Assembly: GCF_025989125.1 (NCBI RefSeq)
Contig: NZ_JAPDNR010000001.1
Coordinates: 6,188,087-6,252,086 of the forward strand
Direction: 5' to 3'
From: Chitinophaga nivalis
Lineage (GTDB): Bacteria; Bacteroidota; Bacteroidia; Chitinophagales; Chitinophagaceae
DNA: 64,000 nucleotides
The number at the start of each line of letters is the position of its first letter. Position 1 is the stretch's first letter. The position numbers and the translations under genes are program-made. Under the pieces are notes generated by a model, which made no database searches, was not told where the DNA came from, and saw only the letters and a program-made list of their open reading frames with translations. Below are positions 27,701 through 42,700 of the stretch, piece by piece.

Positions 27701-30700
27701 TCCAGCTTTTCTATACCGGCACGGAACTTCAACGACAGGGTAGCTTCTCCGCTTTCATCTGCGTCGCTACCTGTTGGTACCGGATAGTTTTCAAATACAA
27801 ACAGGCTATTGAACATCCGGTCACTGCCCTGTTGCAGTTTACCGAGATGTATGTCGCTCCGGCTGTTGATTTCTGTAATATGTGACTGCAGTTCTTTAAT
27901 CGCTGCGATCACGGTATTGTCTGTATGTTCCAGGATAACCGGCAACGTATTAATGTACAAGCCTACTCCCTGTTCAATATCATCTATCGGCAGGTTACGA
28001 CCCGATACGGTCATCCCTACTACCGTGGTGCGGCTGTTGCCATAGAGGCTCAGTTGCCTGTGCCAGCCATATTGCAATACCGCATTGATGGTAAAGCCGT
28101 GGACAGCGCATAAACGTTTCAATGCTTCATACTGTGTGCCGGTAATATGCAGCGTGCTTTCTACCGGTTCCAGTATGTGTCTGTAGGCCGACAGATTGAT
28201 ATGCCGTTGTTCCGGTCTTAACAGCTGGCTCAGCTCTTCCTGCTCTTCCAGCAGGCGAACAGATTGCTGCCAGAATGCTTCATTATCCTGCCGGTGTTGC
28301 TGCAGATAGTGCTGGGAAAGTGCGTAGCTACGGTCTTCCCGTACGGTTACTGTTTCACCTTCCAACAGCTGCAGGTATACTTCATGTACATAATTGAGCA
28401 GCAACGGCATACTCCAGCCATCCAGTATCGCATGGTGATTGCTGAATACGCAGGTGTAGCTGCGGTCTCCACGTTTCACCAGGTAAATTCTAAACAGGTT
28501 ACCATCAGCCAGGTCGAAGGCCAGCGAACGATCTGTAACAGATAACGTGGCGAGGTAACGATCCTGTTCCACAGGATTGCTATCGCTGATATCGATATAT
28601 CTCCAATCGAGTACACCGGTTTTATCAATGATCTGTACCAGTTCTTCTTCCCAACCAAACCGCAGGCGTAATACGCTGTAACGCTGCTGCGCATAACTCC
28701 AGGCATTTTGCAGCAATACTACATCCAGGGCATTGTGATAATCCCAGGAGAGCTGCACGCGGTAAGCGTCATCTACCTCACCCTGGTTCAGGGCATGATA
28801 GATAAATCCTTGTTGTAAGCTACCTGCCAGGTATATGTTGGCAATTTCGCGGGATGCCTGTAATTGTTCCAGCCAGGAAGCAGAGACCACATTTTCCACA
28901 TCGCTCACCGTTAAGTAGCTGCGTTCGCGGCTGCCCAGGAAAGTAATCATTTCTTCCAGCGTACGATGGTAATGATCCGCCAGCGCGGTAATGGTGGCTG
29001 CCGGGAAGTTGCCCGTTACACTAAACTGTAAACGGCCATCTATCACATACCCGTTAATATTCAGGAGATGATGATTTTTATTCGCCGGATCGGAAGCCAC
29101 GCCACTGTATTCACTGCTGACAGTCCAGGCACTGTTATCTGTTGTTTCCGGTCCATCGAACTGTCCGAGGTAGTTGAAGCTGATCTGCGGCAAGGTACCT
29201 CCTTCATAGCCCAACAGCGCACCATAGCCGATACCATTACCTGGTATGTTCCGCAGCATTTCTTTTGTTGCTACCAGTTGTGCGCCGTAATCTTTACCAC
29301 TACTTACAATTTCAATCGGGTACATGGTCGTAAACCAACCGGTAGTATGGGTAATATCAATAGTAGCGGATAACGTTTCGCGGCCATGGCTTTCCAGTAA
29401 GATATAGTGCCGGTCTGTTCCGGTTATCTGTGATAACGCAGCGCCCAATGCACTTAACAATATATCATTGATCTGGGTGTTGTAGACATGTGCCGTATGG
29501 CGCAGCAGTAAATCTGTACGTTGTTCATCCAGCGACAGTGCCGCATAGTTTTCTTCCGGTATGCGCAGGCTGTTGAGTAAGGCATTACCGGCAGTTACGC
29601 CTGCTGCCAAGGTAGCCCAGTAAGCTTTTTCCGTTGTCTCCTGCTGACCAGGCAACGTAGCATATGTGGCCAGCTGATGCACCCATTGGCGGTAACTACT
29701 ACCTTTATCGCCCAGTATAGTCGTGGCTGTTACTGTTTCCAGTGTAGCCTTATCTGTTATGCCGGACAGGTAACGGTAAATTCTTTCCATATCCGCATAC
29801 AGCACACGCCAGCTTACCCCATCTATCAACAGGTGATGTACCGCCAGATAGATTCTTGCACGGCCATCGGTATATCCTTCCAGATAACCTATCTGTAATA
29901 ATTTCTCTCCATAAATATCAAAATCACTTTGCCAGCTGGTTAATAGCTGTGCCAGTTCTTCCGGCTCCGATAATGTATTGATATCGAGATAGCGAATGTC
30001 TGCTCTCGTTACTGCCGGGCCATAGTATTGTACCCTTGCACGCTGATAGCGTAAACGTAAGCTATCGTGATAATTCAACAACTTCACCACAGTATGTTCC
30101 AGCAGGGTTTTATCCAGTACCGGTACATTGATGATGAAAGACTGATTCCAGTGATGATAAGCCGGGAAAGAGCCATTCTCCACATTATCGAAGAACCAGG
30201 ATTGGATCGGCAATAATCCCACTTCACCAGAGAGGATACCCTGTTCCGTATCCAGTTGCACCCGCTGTTGCTGCGCACTGGCGATCACGTGGGTATATAA
30301 CGCTGCAATGGTACGATGCCGGAAGATATCCTTCACCGTTACGTGCAGTCCCAGCTGTTGCCGTAAGCGGCTCACCAGCTGTATACTCACAATACTATCG
30401 CCACCCAGGCGGAAGAAGTCATCTTCCACACCGATCTTATCTCCTGCAATCCCCAATACCTGTCCGAATACTTCGCACATCAGCGCCTCTGTTTCATTCT
30501 GCGGCGCCTGGTAGTTATTACCATCCGTAAAATGTGGTTCCGGCAAAGCACGGCGATCCAGTTTTCCATTGGCCGTCAGTGGTAATACCAACAGGTGTAC
30601 CAGCGCTGCCGGTACCATGTAGGAAGGCAGGTAAGCGCCCAGGTATTCCTGCAGGCTTTGCTGCGCTATTGGCTCATCGGCCACATAGTAACCCGCCAGG

Positions 30701-33700
30701 TATAATCCGCTGCCGGACAAGGCTTGTTTGGCCAATACCACCGCCTGTTTAATGCCCGGATAAGCAGCCAGGCGGTTTTCAATTTCACCCAGTTCAATAC
30801 GGTAACCCCGGATCTTCACCTGGAAGTCCGTACGGCCTCTGTATTCCAGATTACCATCCGGCAGGAACCTCACCAGGTCACCGGTTTTATACAAACGGCC
30901 TGTTTCCCGGAAAGGATGCCGGATAAATCGTTCCCCCGTTAACGTAGGCTGATGCAGGTAGCCACGGGCCACACCGGCACCGCCGATATACAGCTCACCC
31001 GCAGCACCTACCGGCACCGGACGCAGTTCGCTGTCCAGTACATACACTTCCATATTGCCGATCGGGCGACCGATATTGGCAGTATTATCTCCTGCCGTAT
31101 AAGGATGAATCGTTGTACATACGGTTGCTTCCGTCGGACCATATTCATTCAGCAAGATGCCTGCATAGCCACTGTCTTTCAGATCCGGCAGCTGTTCACC
31201 ACCGGTGTAAATGAGTGCCAGCGATACCGGCGCAGACAGGAATTCGCGCAACAGCGCAGATGGGATAAACGTTACCCTGATCTGATGTTGTTCAATATAG
31301 GTACGCAATGCATCCGGCGACGTTCTCAGTTTATCGCTGAACAGATACAGGCTGTTACCATTACTTAATATCGGGAAGGCTTCGTATACAAATGCATCAA
31401 ATACATAGTTGGAATAGCAACCAATATTGGTGTGCTGATCCAGCTGATGCACCGGAATTAATTCTGTAATGAGGTTGATCACCCCGTGGTGTTCTACCAT
31501 TACCCCTTTAGGCTTACCGGTGGTACCACTGGTGTAGATCACATAAGCCAGGTGGCTAGCAGCTGCAATCGCTACCGGATTTTGCGGAGCATAACGGGAG
31601 AAGGTGGCCTGCCATATTCCGGCTGTATCTATCGCTTCGATGTTGGCTGTTGCTTCCAGCCTTGTGAGCATCGGCACATGTATTTCATTCGTCAACACGG
31701 CCCGTACACCGGTATCTTCCAGGATGTAGGCGATCCTTTCTGCCGGATAGCCAGGATCCATTGGCACATAGGCGCCGCCGGCTTTCAGTACCGCCAGTAT
31801 GGCGATCAGCAAATGTTCGGTACGATCCAGACATAACGCTACCAGGTCGTCGGGCTGAATAGCATAGGCATCACGTAGCCAGGCGGCCAGCTGATTGGCT
31901 TTGGCATTCAGTTCGCCATAGGTCAGGCGCACGTCTTCATACACCAGCGCCGTAGCGTCAGGCTGTGCAGCCGCCTGTTCTTCAAACAACTGGTGAATGG
32001 TTTTATCGGCCGCATAGGCACGCGCCGTATTATTCCAGTCGTACACAATTTCAGCTTGTTGCACCGGATGCAGGTAACGCAATGCTTTCAGCGGCAAGCT
32101 ACGGTTGGCAGCATCTTTCAGGGATGCCAGCTGCGTTAGTATTTCCTGATAAGTCACAATCCATCTTTCGATGGTAGCTGCTTCAAAGAGATGTACTGCG
32201 TAGTTAAACACACCGCTGATCTCTTCTCCACTATCATCCATCGTGGTAGTGACATCGTATTTGGCGATACTATACTGGGTATCTCCGCCATATGGTGCAA
32301 ACAACCGGTTGGCCGCTTCTCCTTCTCCAAAGTGCTGTATACTGAATACCGCCTGGAATACAGGATGACGCGAAGTATCCGGTTCAATGCCCAGTTCATC
32401 TACCAATTTCTCAAATGGCAGATCCTGATGCAGCTGTGCACCGATCACGGACGCACCTACCTGGCGGATAAAGTCTGCCACAGGTTGTTCCGGATTGATG
32501 TCTTCCCGCAACGCCAGTGTGTTGACGAAGAAGCCAATCAGATCTGTTATTTCACGATAGTGCCGGTTAGATACCGGTGTACCCAGTACAATATTCCGTT
32601 GGTTGCTGTAGCTGCCCAGCAACAGGTAATAACCACTCAGCAAGAGGCTGAACATACTTACCTGCAACTCCTGTGCTACTGCCCGCAGGTCTTCACTGAT
32701 TGCTTTCTCTATAACAAAAACTATATCTGCTCCTTCATAACTGATCTGTACCGGACGTGGTTTATCGGCCGGCAAATGCAACGTTTCATAGTCTGCCAGC
32801 TGATGACGCCAGTAATTCAACTGCCGTTCCAGTACGGTACCTGTCAGGTAATGACGTTGCCACAGTGCAAACTCCCGGTATTGCAGCGATAAGGCCGGTA
32901 ATACATATTGCGCTGCTGCCGCTGTATCATTAACACGCAATGCTTCGTAGTAGTAATAGCCCTGCATCAGTTCCCGCAACAGGATATCTGTTGACCAGCC
33001 ATCAAATGCGATGTGGTGCAGCACTACGCCCAGGTAATCTCCCTGTGCATCGTCGGCTGCATGCAGCGTATAAAGGCCTATTAATATAGGATATTCCTGA
33101 TCCAGTTTAAAGACGTGATTCACCAATTCCACAAAGGCAGCCTGCATCGTTGCGGCGGTATCGAAATCCTTGCGGCGGATTTCCAGCGGATAGCTGTTTT
33201 CATCTATCACCTGCTGGTAACCACGGCCTTCCTCATTCATATGAATACGGCTCCTCAATACTTCATGCCGTTGTACAATAGCACGTAATGCCTGCAACAG
33301 GCTATCTACCTGTACATCCGGCTGCAGTTTCAGTACCAGCGGAATGTTGTAGGCATTGCTACCGCCTTCATAGTTTTCAATAAACCATAAACGTTCCTGC
33401 GCAAAAGACAACAACTGTTCTGTTGGTGCAGACACCGGTGGCGCCACAATTTTCACTTCGTCCGTCACGCCGGTGAGCAGGCGGGCCGCCAGTTTTCGAA
33501 TAGTTCTGCCCGTGAAGATGGCGGCCACATTCAAGCTCGCATCCAGTTCTTTGTTGATGCGGTTCACCAGGCGGATCGCAGAGATACTATTACCTCCCAG
33601 GCGGAAGAAATCTTCGTTCACACTGATGGTAGCAGCATCTACCCCCAGCACTTCACCAAAGATGTGACAGAGGTCTGTTTCTGTTTCATTCGCCGGCGCT

Positions 33701-36700
33701 TCATAATGATCGGTAGCCGTAAAATAAGGTTCCGGTAAGGCGCGGCGGTCCAATTTACCGTTGACGGTCAGCGGCAACTGGTACAGGTGTACCAATACCG
33801 CCGGTATCATGTATTCCGGCAGCGAAGTACCCAGGTAGTCCTGTAACGCTTGCTGATCCAGTACATCATCCGCAACATAATAACCTACCAGGTATTTGCC
33901 ACTGGCTCCTTCACGCGCCAGTACTACGGCCTGCCGGATATCCGGATGACTGGTCAGGCGGTTTTCTATTTCACCCAGCTCGATACGATAACCACGGATC
34001 TTCACCTGTGTATCGGTACGGCCAATATATTCCAGGTATCCATCCGGTAAGTATCTCACCAGATCACCCGTGCGATACAGGCGGGTATTGTATTTATTCT
34101 CCGTTGCAGTAACAAAAGGATTGGCAATAAAACGTTCCCCCGTTAACGTAGGTTGATTCAGGTAGCCTCTCGCTACACCGGCACCGCCCAGATACAGCTC
34201 TCCTACCGCGCCTACCGGCACCGGTAATAAGTTGGCGGAGAGTACATACACAGTGGTATTCGCCACCGGACGACCAATGCCTTTTCTATCCAGTCCTACG
34301 TTCACGATAGACGTAATCGTTGTTTCCGTTGGACCATATTCATCGATCAGCTGATAACGTTCATTACGTAAACGATCGATCAGGGCAGGATTCATATATT
34401 CACCACCGGAGATCAGGCGACGCAACGAAACGATGCTATCGAAACTGAATTGTTCCAGGAAGGAAGGCGTACTATGAATATGCGTTACCTGGTTGGTTTG
34501 CAGTAAATCATAGAAAGCAGTGGTATTTTCCCATGCGTTTCTGTTCACCAACAACAACCGGTAACCTTGCAGCAACGCCAGCCACATCTGTTCGATTGAT
34601 GCATCAAACACATAGTTAGCCAGTTGCAATATCACTTCATCTGCTCCCAGTTCATATCGCGCTACCAGGTCTTTGATCAGGTTTACTACGCCACTGTGTT
34701 CTACCATTACTCCTTTCGGATAACCAGTGGTACCACTGGTGTAGATCACATAGGCCAATGATGTAGGAAGATGATCCACTGTTTGATCCGTTACCGGATA
34801 GGTAGCTAATACTGTTTGCAGCGCATCGCTGTCGAGGGTTACTACCGCCACTTGTTTACCCGTCAGTTTATCGGCATGTATTTCATTCGTCAATATTACT
34901 TTCGCACGTGTATCTGTCAGGATATAATCGATTCTCTCCGCAGGATAGGTCGGATCAACCGGCACATAAGCCCCTCCCGCTTTCAGCACACCCAGGATGG
35001 CGATCATCAGCTGTTCCGAACGATCCAGGCAAAGCCCGATGAGGTCATCCGGTTGTATATCATAACTGTTACGCAGATACGCTGCCAGCTGGTTTGATTT
35101 TTCATGCAGTTCCCGGTAAGTCAGCTGTTGGTCTTCGTATACCAGTGCAATGTTATCTGGCGTAGCCGCTGCCTGCGCAGCAAACAAGGCATGAATGGTT
35201 TTATCGGCAGGATAAGTACGCGCCGTATCATTCCAGTCGTAAATAATGGTTTCGTATTGTGCTGCCTCCAGGTGCACCAGTGCGGTGGTCTGGATCAAAG
35301 GATCTGCAATCAATTGTGAAATGATGAAGTCCATGCCTTGCAGCAGTTGGGCGATCATTGCTTCATCGAATAATTCACCTGCATATTTCAGCGTGTAGTG
35401 AATGATACCACCCCGTTCTGCCGCTACCACACCCAGCGGATAATCCATCTTCTCCACACTATCACGGAAGGCCATCGACAGGACACCAGCTTCACCTGCA
35501 CTGCCTACCGGCACCGGATAGTTTTCGAATACAAACAGGCTGTTGAACAAACGATCACTTCCCTGTTGTAATTTACCTAAGTGGATATCACTGCGGCTGT
35601 TGATTTCATTGATATGCGACTGTAACTCCTTGATGGCTGCTATCACGCTGCCATCCTTATGTTCCAGGATAACCGGCAAGGTATTGATGTATAAACCTAC
35701 GCTGTTTTCAATATCATCTACCGGCAGGTTACGACCGGAAACGGTCATCCCCATCACCGTGGTGTTGGTGTTGCCATAGAGGCTCAGTTGCCGGTGCCAG
35801 CAATATTGTAATGCCGCATTCACGGTAAAGCCATGCGCGACACTCAATCGTTTCAAGGCGTCATATCTGCTACCTTCAATTACCAGACTGCTGGCAGCAG
35901 GTTGCAGAATATGCCGGTAAGCCGACAGGTTAATATGTCGCTGTTCCGGTTTCAGCAAGCTATTCAGGTCTTCCTGCTCCTGTAACTGGCCTACGTAAGA
36001 CTGCCAATAAGCTTCATTATCTTTCCGGTGCACCTGCAGGTAATGCTGCGACAAGGCATAGCTACGATCTTCCCGTACTACTACCTGTTGCCCTGCCAAC
36101 AGTTGCAGATACACTTCGTGCAGGTAGTTCATCAACAACGGCATACTCCATCCATCCAGGATAGCATGGTGGTTGCTGAAAATACAGCTGTAGGCACGCT
36201 CCCCGCGTTTAATCAGGTATACACGGAACAGGTTACCGCGGGACAGGTCGAAGGCCTGCGCCCGATCTGTGGCCGATAAGGCAGTCAGATAAACTTCCTG
36301 TTCTGCCGCCGTATTGGTACTGATATCATGGTAGTGCCAATCCAGCTCCCCGGTTTTATCAATGATCTGTACTAATTCTTCTTCCCAGCCGAAACGTAAA
36401 CGGAGTACACTGTAACGCGCCTGGGTATACTTCCAGGCTTCCCGCAGCAACGTTGCGTCCATTTCGTTGTTATAATCCCATGACAGCTGTACGCGGTAAG
36501 CCTCATCTATTTCACCCTGACTCAGGGCATGGTAGATAAAGCCTTCCTGCAGACTGCCCGCCAGGTAGATACCGGTTACTTCCTGTGATGCCTGTAAACG
36601 CGACAACCAGGATGGAGAAATGATATGCGCTACATCACTACCCGTTAAATAGGTGCGGGTGATGCTTCCGAGGTAGCTGATCATTTCTTCCAGTATACGC

Positions 36701-39700
36701 CGGTATTGGCCTGCCAATCGCTCCAGCACAGCAGCGGCCAGGTTACCGGTAAAGCTGAACTGTAAGCGGCCATCTATGATCAGACCATTTATATTCAGCA
36801 GATAAGCATCTTTATTAGTTGGATGAATAGCCACACCGCTGTAGTCACTGCTCATGCTCCAGCCTTGTCCATCCTCACTTTCCTGGCCATCAAACTGGCC
36901 GAGGTAGTTGAAGAGGATCTGTGGCAATGCCGTGGTATCGTAACCAGACAATGCCCCATAGCCGATACCGTTAGCCGGTATCTTCCGCAGCATTTCTTTA
37001 GCTGCAATCAGCTGTTCGCCGTAATGACTGCCACTGCTTTCAATAGCCACCGGATACATGGTAGTAAACCAGCCAATGGTACGGGTGATATCTATTTTAG
37101 CAGACAACGCTTCCCTACCGTGGCCTTCCAGCAACACGTAGTGCCGGTCCTGACCTGTCAGCTGCGACAAAGCCAATCCGAGTACACTTAATAAAATATC
37201 GTTGATCTGGGTGTTATACACCTGCCCGGTATGACGTAACAGCTGGCCGGTACGTTGTTCATCCAGTAACAGCGAAGCATGTTGCGGCTGTACGGAGGTT
37301 TCCAGTGCCGACAGTGCGGCATTACCCGCAGCTATGCCCCCTGTAATATTTGTCCAGTAAGCCTTTTCAACGGCTGGTTGCTGATCAGGTAAGGTGGCAT
37401 AAGCGGCCACCTGGTTCACCCATTGGCGGTAGCTGCTGCCCTTTTCTCCCAGTATATCCGAAGCGGTTATATTTTTCAGTATAGCCGTATCTGTTATACC
37501 TTCCAGGTGACGGTAGATCTGCTCCATATCCGCAAACAGGATACGCCAGCTCACCCCGTCGATCAACAGGTGATGTACCGCCAGGTAAAGGCGTGCACGG
37601 CCATCTGTATAACCATCCAGGTAACCGATCTGTAATAATTTATCGCCATAGATATCAAATCCACTTTGCCATTCCGTCAATATATCCGCCAGCTCTTCCG
37701 GATTATACAACACGCTTACATCCTGATAACGGATGTCGGCGGTTGTTACGGCTCCGCTGTAGTATTGCGTGTGATCCGCACGATAACGTAAACGTAAGGC
37801 ATCGTGATAGTTCAGCAGTTTCACGATCGTATGTTCCAGCAAGGTTTTATCCAGCGCCGGTACATTGATCAGGAACGACTGATTCCAGTGATGATAAGCT
37901 GGTAAGTGCCCTTTCGCTACATTGTCGAAGAACCAGGATTGGATCGGTAGCAATGCTGCGTCGCCTGTCAGGATGCCCTGCTCTGTTTCCAGCTGTACGG
38001 CCTGTTGGGCAGGATCTGCTATCACGTTTGTATACAAGGCGGCAATCGTCCGATGACGGAAGATGTCCTTCACCGTTACCTGAATACCCGCCTGCTGCCG
38101 TAAACGGCTGGTCAGCTGGATACTCACGATACTATCTCCTCCCAGGTGGAAGAAATCATCATCAATACCTACCTTATCCGCGGCAATACCCAACACCTGA
38201 CCAAAGATCTCACACATGATCTCCTGCGTCGCATTTTCCGGCGCACGGTAATGATCGGTGTCTGTAAACTGTGGTTCCGGTAAAGCCCTGCGATCCAGTT
38301 TACCATTGATCGTCAACGGCAGCTGGTACAGGTGTATCAGGGCGGACGGTATCATATATTCCGGCAGCGTAGCCCCCAGATGTGCTTCCAGCACCTGTTG
38401 ATCCAGGGCAGCATCTGCCACGTAGTAACCCGCCAGGTACTTATTGCCGCCGGCTTGTTCTTTCACCAGCACCACCGCTTGTCTGATGCCCGGATAAGCG
38501 GCCAGGCGGTTTTCTATCTCTCCTAATTCAATACGGTAACCGCGCACCTTCACCTGGAAGTCGGCACGACCGATATAGGCGATATTTCCATCCGGCATAT
38601 ATCTCACCAGGTCGCCCGTCTTATAGAGGCGATCCTGCGGATCGAATGGATTGGTGATAAAGCGTTCCTGCGTTAACGTTGGCTGATTCAGGTAGCCTCT
38701 CGCTACACCCGCGCCACCCAGGTACAGTTCTCCTACCGCCCCTACCGGTACCGGACGCAGTTCACTGTCCAGTATAAAGGCAGTCGTATTGGTCACCGGA
38801 CGACCGATCAGGTGCGTATCTCCCGCTATTATCTGTTTACCGGTAGCATAAATACTCGCCTCCGTTGGGCCGTAATAGTTATACAACCGTTTTTGCTCAG
38901 ACCAGTATTTACCTGTTTCCGGCGGACATGGTTCACCCGCATACACAATCGCACGCAAGGATGGATAAGCTGTCCGCGGCAATACCGACAACATCACCGG
39001 TGGCAGATAGGTATATTCAATTTCATTTGTCAATAAGTACTGACTGATCGCATCAGCATCTGTCCGCAACGATTCGCTCAACAGGTGCAGTTCATTACCA
39101 TATAACAAGGCGATGAAGAATTCTGATACGGATACGTCGAATACATAAGCCGTATAGGCTGTGATACGACTGGCGGCCGTGAAGTCGTACGCTTCGCGGA
39201 TACTATTCAGCGTATTCAGCACGCTGCGGTGTTCTACCATCACGCCTTTCGGCTGACCGGTAGTACCACTCGTATAGATCACATAAGCCAGACCGGAAGG
39301 CTGATGCACTGCGGCCAGGTTTTCTGTTGGATAGCCGGATAATACCAGCTGCAACGCCACCTCATCGATGCTTTCCACTACCAGCGGCAAGTCTGCCGAT
39401 AGGGTCTGCAGTTTTTCCTGATGTACGGCATTACTCAGTACCACTTTCACACCGGTATCAGTCAGGATATAGGCCAGGCGATCATTGGGATAACCAGGGT
39501 CCATCGGCACATACGCACCGCCGGTTTTGAGTACCGCCAGAATAGCGATCAGCATATGTTCTGAACGATCCAGGCAAAGCGCTACCGGTTCTTCCGGCTG
39601 AATATGGTAAATACTTTTCAGGTAAGCTGCCAGCTGATTGGCCCGTTCATTTAATACCGCATAGGTCAGTTTCACGCCTTCATATACCAGGGCGGTATCA

Positions 39701-42700
39701 TTTGGCGTGGCAGCTGCCTGTATTTCAAACAACTGATGGATGGTTTTATCTGATGGATAAACAGCTGTCGTGCTATTCCAATCATACAGGATAGCTGCTT
39801 CCTGTTCCGCATTCAGATAACGCAGGGCTTTCAGCGGTGTATGCCGCAGCTCCCGATTGCGCAGGGTGGCCAGCTGACCTAATATTTCCTTATAGGTAAC
39901 AATGTACCGCTCAATGGTAGCCGCATCAAACAAACTTGTTGCATAGTTGAAGCTACCGCCGATTTCTGCCCCTCCGTCATCTGATAACGTAGTAGAGATA
40001 TCGTATTTGGCGACATGATAATCATCTGTACCGTTATGTAAAGTAAAGACGTTGTCGGTGGTTTCTCCTGCGCCGAAATTCTGTACGCTGAACATCACCT
40101 GGAATACCGGATGACGGGACAGATCCGGTTCTACATTCAATTCGTCTACCAGTTTTTCAAATGGTAAGTCCTGATGCAACTGCGCATCTATCACAGCCGC
40201 CCCCACCTGCCGGATGAAGTCGGCCACGGATTGTTCCGGATCAATATCCTTACGCAATGCCAGTGTATTAACAAAGAAGCCGATGAGGTCTGCGATCTCG
40301 CGGTAATGACGGTTCGACACCAGGGTACCCAGTACGATATTCCGTTGATTACTGTAGCTGCCCAACAACAGGTAATAGCCACTCAGCAAAAGGCTGAACA
40401 TACTTACTTCCAGCTCACGCGATACTGCACGCAGGTCGTCGCTGGTGGCACGGTCTATTGTGAAAACGATATCTGCCCCTTCGTAGCTGATCTGCGCCGG
40501 ACGAGGTCTGTCTGCAGGCAGGTGCAAGGTTTCATAATCCGACAATTGTGTCTTCCAGTAAGAGAGCTGTTTATCCAGCACCACCCCACTCAGGTGGGTA
40601 CGTTGCCACAGCGCAAAGTCTTTGTACTGCAAAGGCAAAGCAGGCAGTACATACTTACCGGCACTTTCGGTATCATTTATCCGTATTGCCTCGTGGTAGT
40701 AATAAGCCTGCAACAGTTCGCGCAGCAGGATATCGGTAGACCAGCCATCAAACGCAATGTGATGTAATACAATACCCAGGTAATACACCGGTGTATCCGC
40801 ATCTACCCTATACAGGGCTGCTATCAACGGATATTCCGTATCCAGCTTAAATATATGATTGGCAGTAACGGCCAGCGCGGCTGTCAGTTCCGCTTCGTTA
40901 TGCAAGGTTTGCTGACGAATCTCCAGTGGATGCAAATGATCATCCATTACCTGCTGGTAACCTTTACCGGCTTCGTTGATATGAATATGGCTTCTTAATA
41001 CTTCATGCCTGTGTACCACCGTACGCAAGGCCTGTATGAGGCTATCCACCTGTACATCCGGCTGCAGTTTCAATACCACCGGAATGTTGTAGGCATTGCT
41101 GCCACCTTCGTAGTTTTCGATGAACCACAAACGTTCCTGTGCGAAAGACAACAACTGTTCTGTTGGATCCGCTACTACCGGTGCCGTGATGATTACCTCA
41201 TCGCTGGCACCACTGATCAGTTGATCCGCCAGCTTACGGATGGTTCTGCCGGTAAAGACAGCCGATACATTGATGCGGGTGTTGAGTACTTTATTCAGGC
41301 GGTTTACCAGGCGGATGGCCAGGATACTGTTACCTCCCAGGCGGAAGAAGTCATCATGTACGCCGATGGCTGTTACCTCCAATCCCAATACTTCTCCGAA
41401 CACGTCGCACAGCTTTTCTTCCGTAGCATTGGTAGGTTGCTGGTAGTTATTGGTGTCCGTGAAATGTGGTTCCGGTAACGCGCGCCGATCCAGTTTACCG
41501 TTGATCGTCAGTGGTAACTCCTCCAGATAGATGAATGCGGAAGGTATCATGTATGCCGGCAGGGAAGTTTCCAGATAAGTCACCAACAATTGGTCGGCTA
41601 TCGCTTCCGGCGCTACGTAATAAGCCGCCAGGTATTGGTTGCCACCAGTCTGTTCTTTCACCAGTACCACCGTTTGTTGAATGCCGGTATAAGTAGCTAA
41701 ACGGTTTTCTATTTCGCCCAGTTCTATACGGTAACCACGCATCTTCACCTGGAAGTCCGTACGGCCCAGGTATTCGATGTTACCATCCGGTAAGTATTTC
41801 ACTAAGTCACCCGTTTTATACAAACGGCTGCCATCCTGTGCAAATGGATTGTTGACAAACCGTTCGCGGGTCAGTTCCGGCTGATTCAGGTAACCACGGG
41901 CCACACCCGCGCCGCCGATGTAGAGTTCACCAGCCGCACCAACTGGCGCCGGACGCAGTTCACTATCCAGTATATACACAGTGGTGTTGGACAACGGACG
42001 GCCAATCGGAATCACACCGGACGACAGTTCGCGGTAGTTGTTACATAAGTAAGTAGTCGTAAACGTGGTACCCTCCGTAGGGCCGTAACCGTTAACGATC
42101 TTCACCATCGTATCTCTTTCCAATAATCTCTCCACGTGGGCGTAAGAAATCTGCTCTCCTCCCGCTACTACGTATTTCAGTTGCTGCAGGTAAGGCAATT
42201 CTTCATCCACCAGGCGATGGAAGAGCGACGTGGTGATAAAGCAGATGGTAATGTTGTTGTGCTCCATCACAGTTTGCAACTGCTGCATATCCAGGAACAC
42301 TTCTTTCGCTGCAATCACCAAGGTACCGCCATTTAACAAGGCGCCGAAAATATCAAACACAGAGCCATCGAAGGCATAGTTGGCGATTGCCAGTATTTTA
42401 TCCGTAGCTGTAAATTTCACATAGTCTACATTCCGCACCAGGCGGTTTACGCTCTTGTGTTCCACCATCACCCCTTTCGGCATACCTGTGGTACCACTCG
42501 TGTACATCACATACGCCAGGTGATCCGCACCATTGATATAAGGCAGGTTCACATCCGGGTAAACATCCAGCGAAGCTGCAAATATTTCCGTATCTATCAA
42601 TGCCGTTACAATGCTGGTATCTGCCGTAATACCTGTCAGTTTTACTGCATGTACTTCATTGGTCAATACTACTTTCACAGCAGTATCCTGGAGGATATAA

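Larger units (their letters stand above)
25702..41217 (-). repeat. Tandem four-module block, copy 1 (M8-M11)
   Basis: The order C-A(DVSYV)-T-E, C-A(DAEHI)-T, C-A-T-E, C-A(Val-like)-T occupies about 15.5 kb and is immediately followed by a second block of the same order and nearly equal length (10174-25701). Corresponding carriers M8/M12 and M11/M15 are offset by 15,510 and 15,528 bases. The third A domain is DAYTYGEVCK here and Thr in copy 2. Block ends are set at carrier ends and are approximate. Confidence 0.75.

Noticed and set aside
28476..28706. Short minus-strand open frames in other phases
   Set aside because: They overlap the C domain frame completely, have no visible ribosome-binding context, and recur as out-of-frame readings of conserved C-domain sequence.
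32191..32892. Plus-strand open frame of 233 codons, and many similar ones (for example 4084-4743 and 9802-10434)
   Set aside because: They lie antisense to C, A or T domains, recur at the same place in each homologous module, and encode no recognisable family. They are shadows of the minus-strand NRPS frame.
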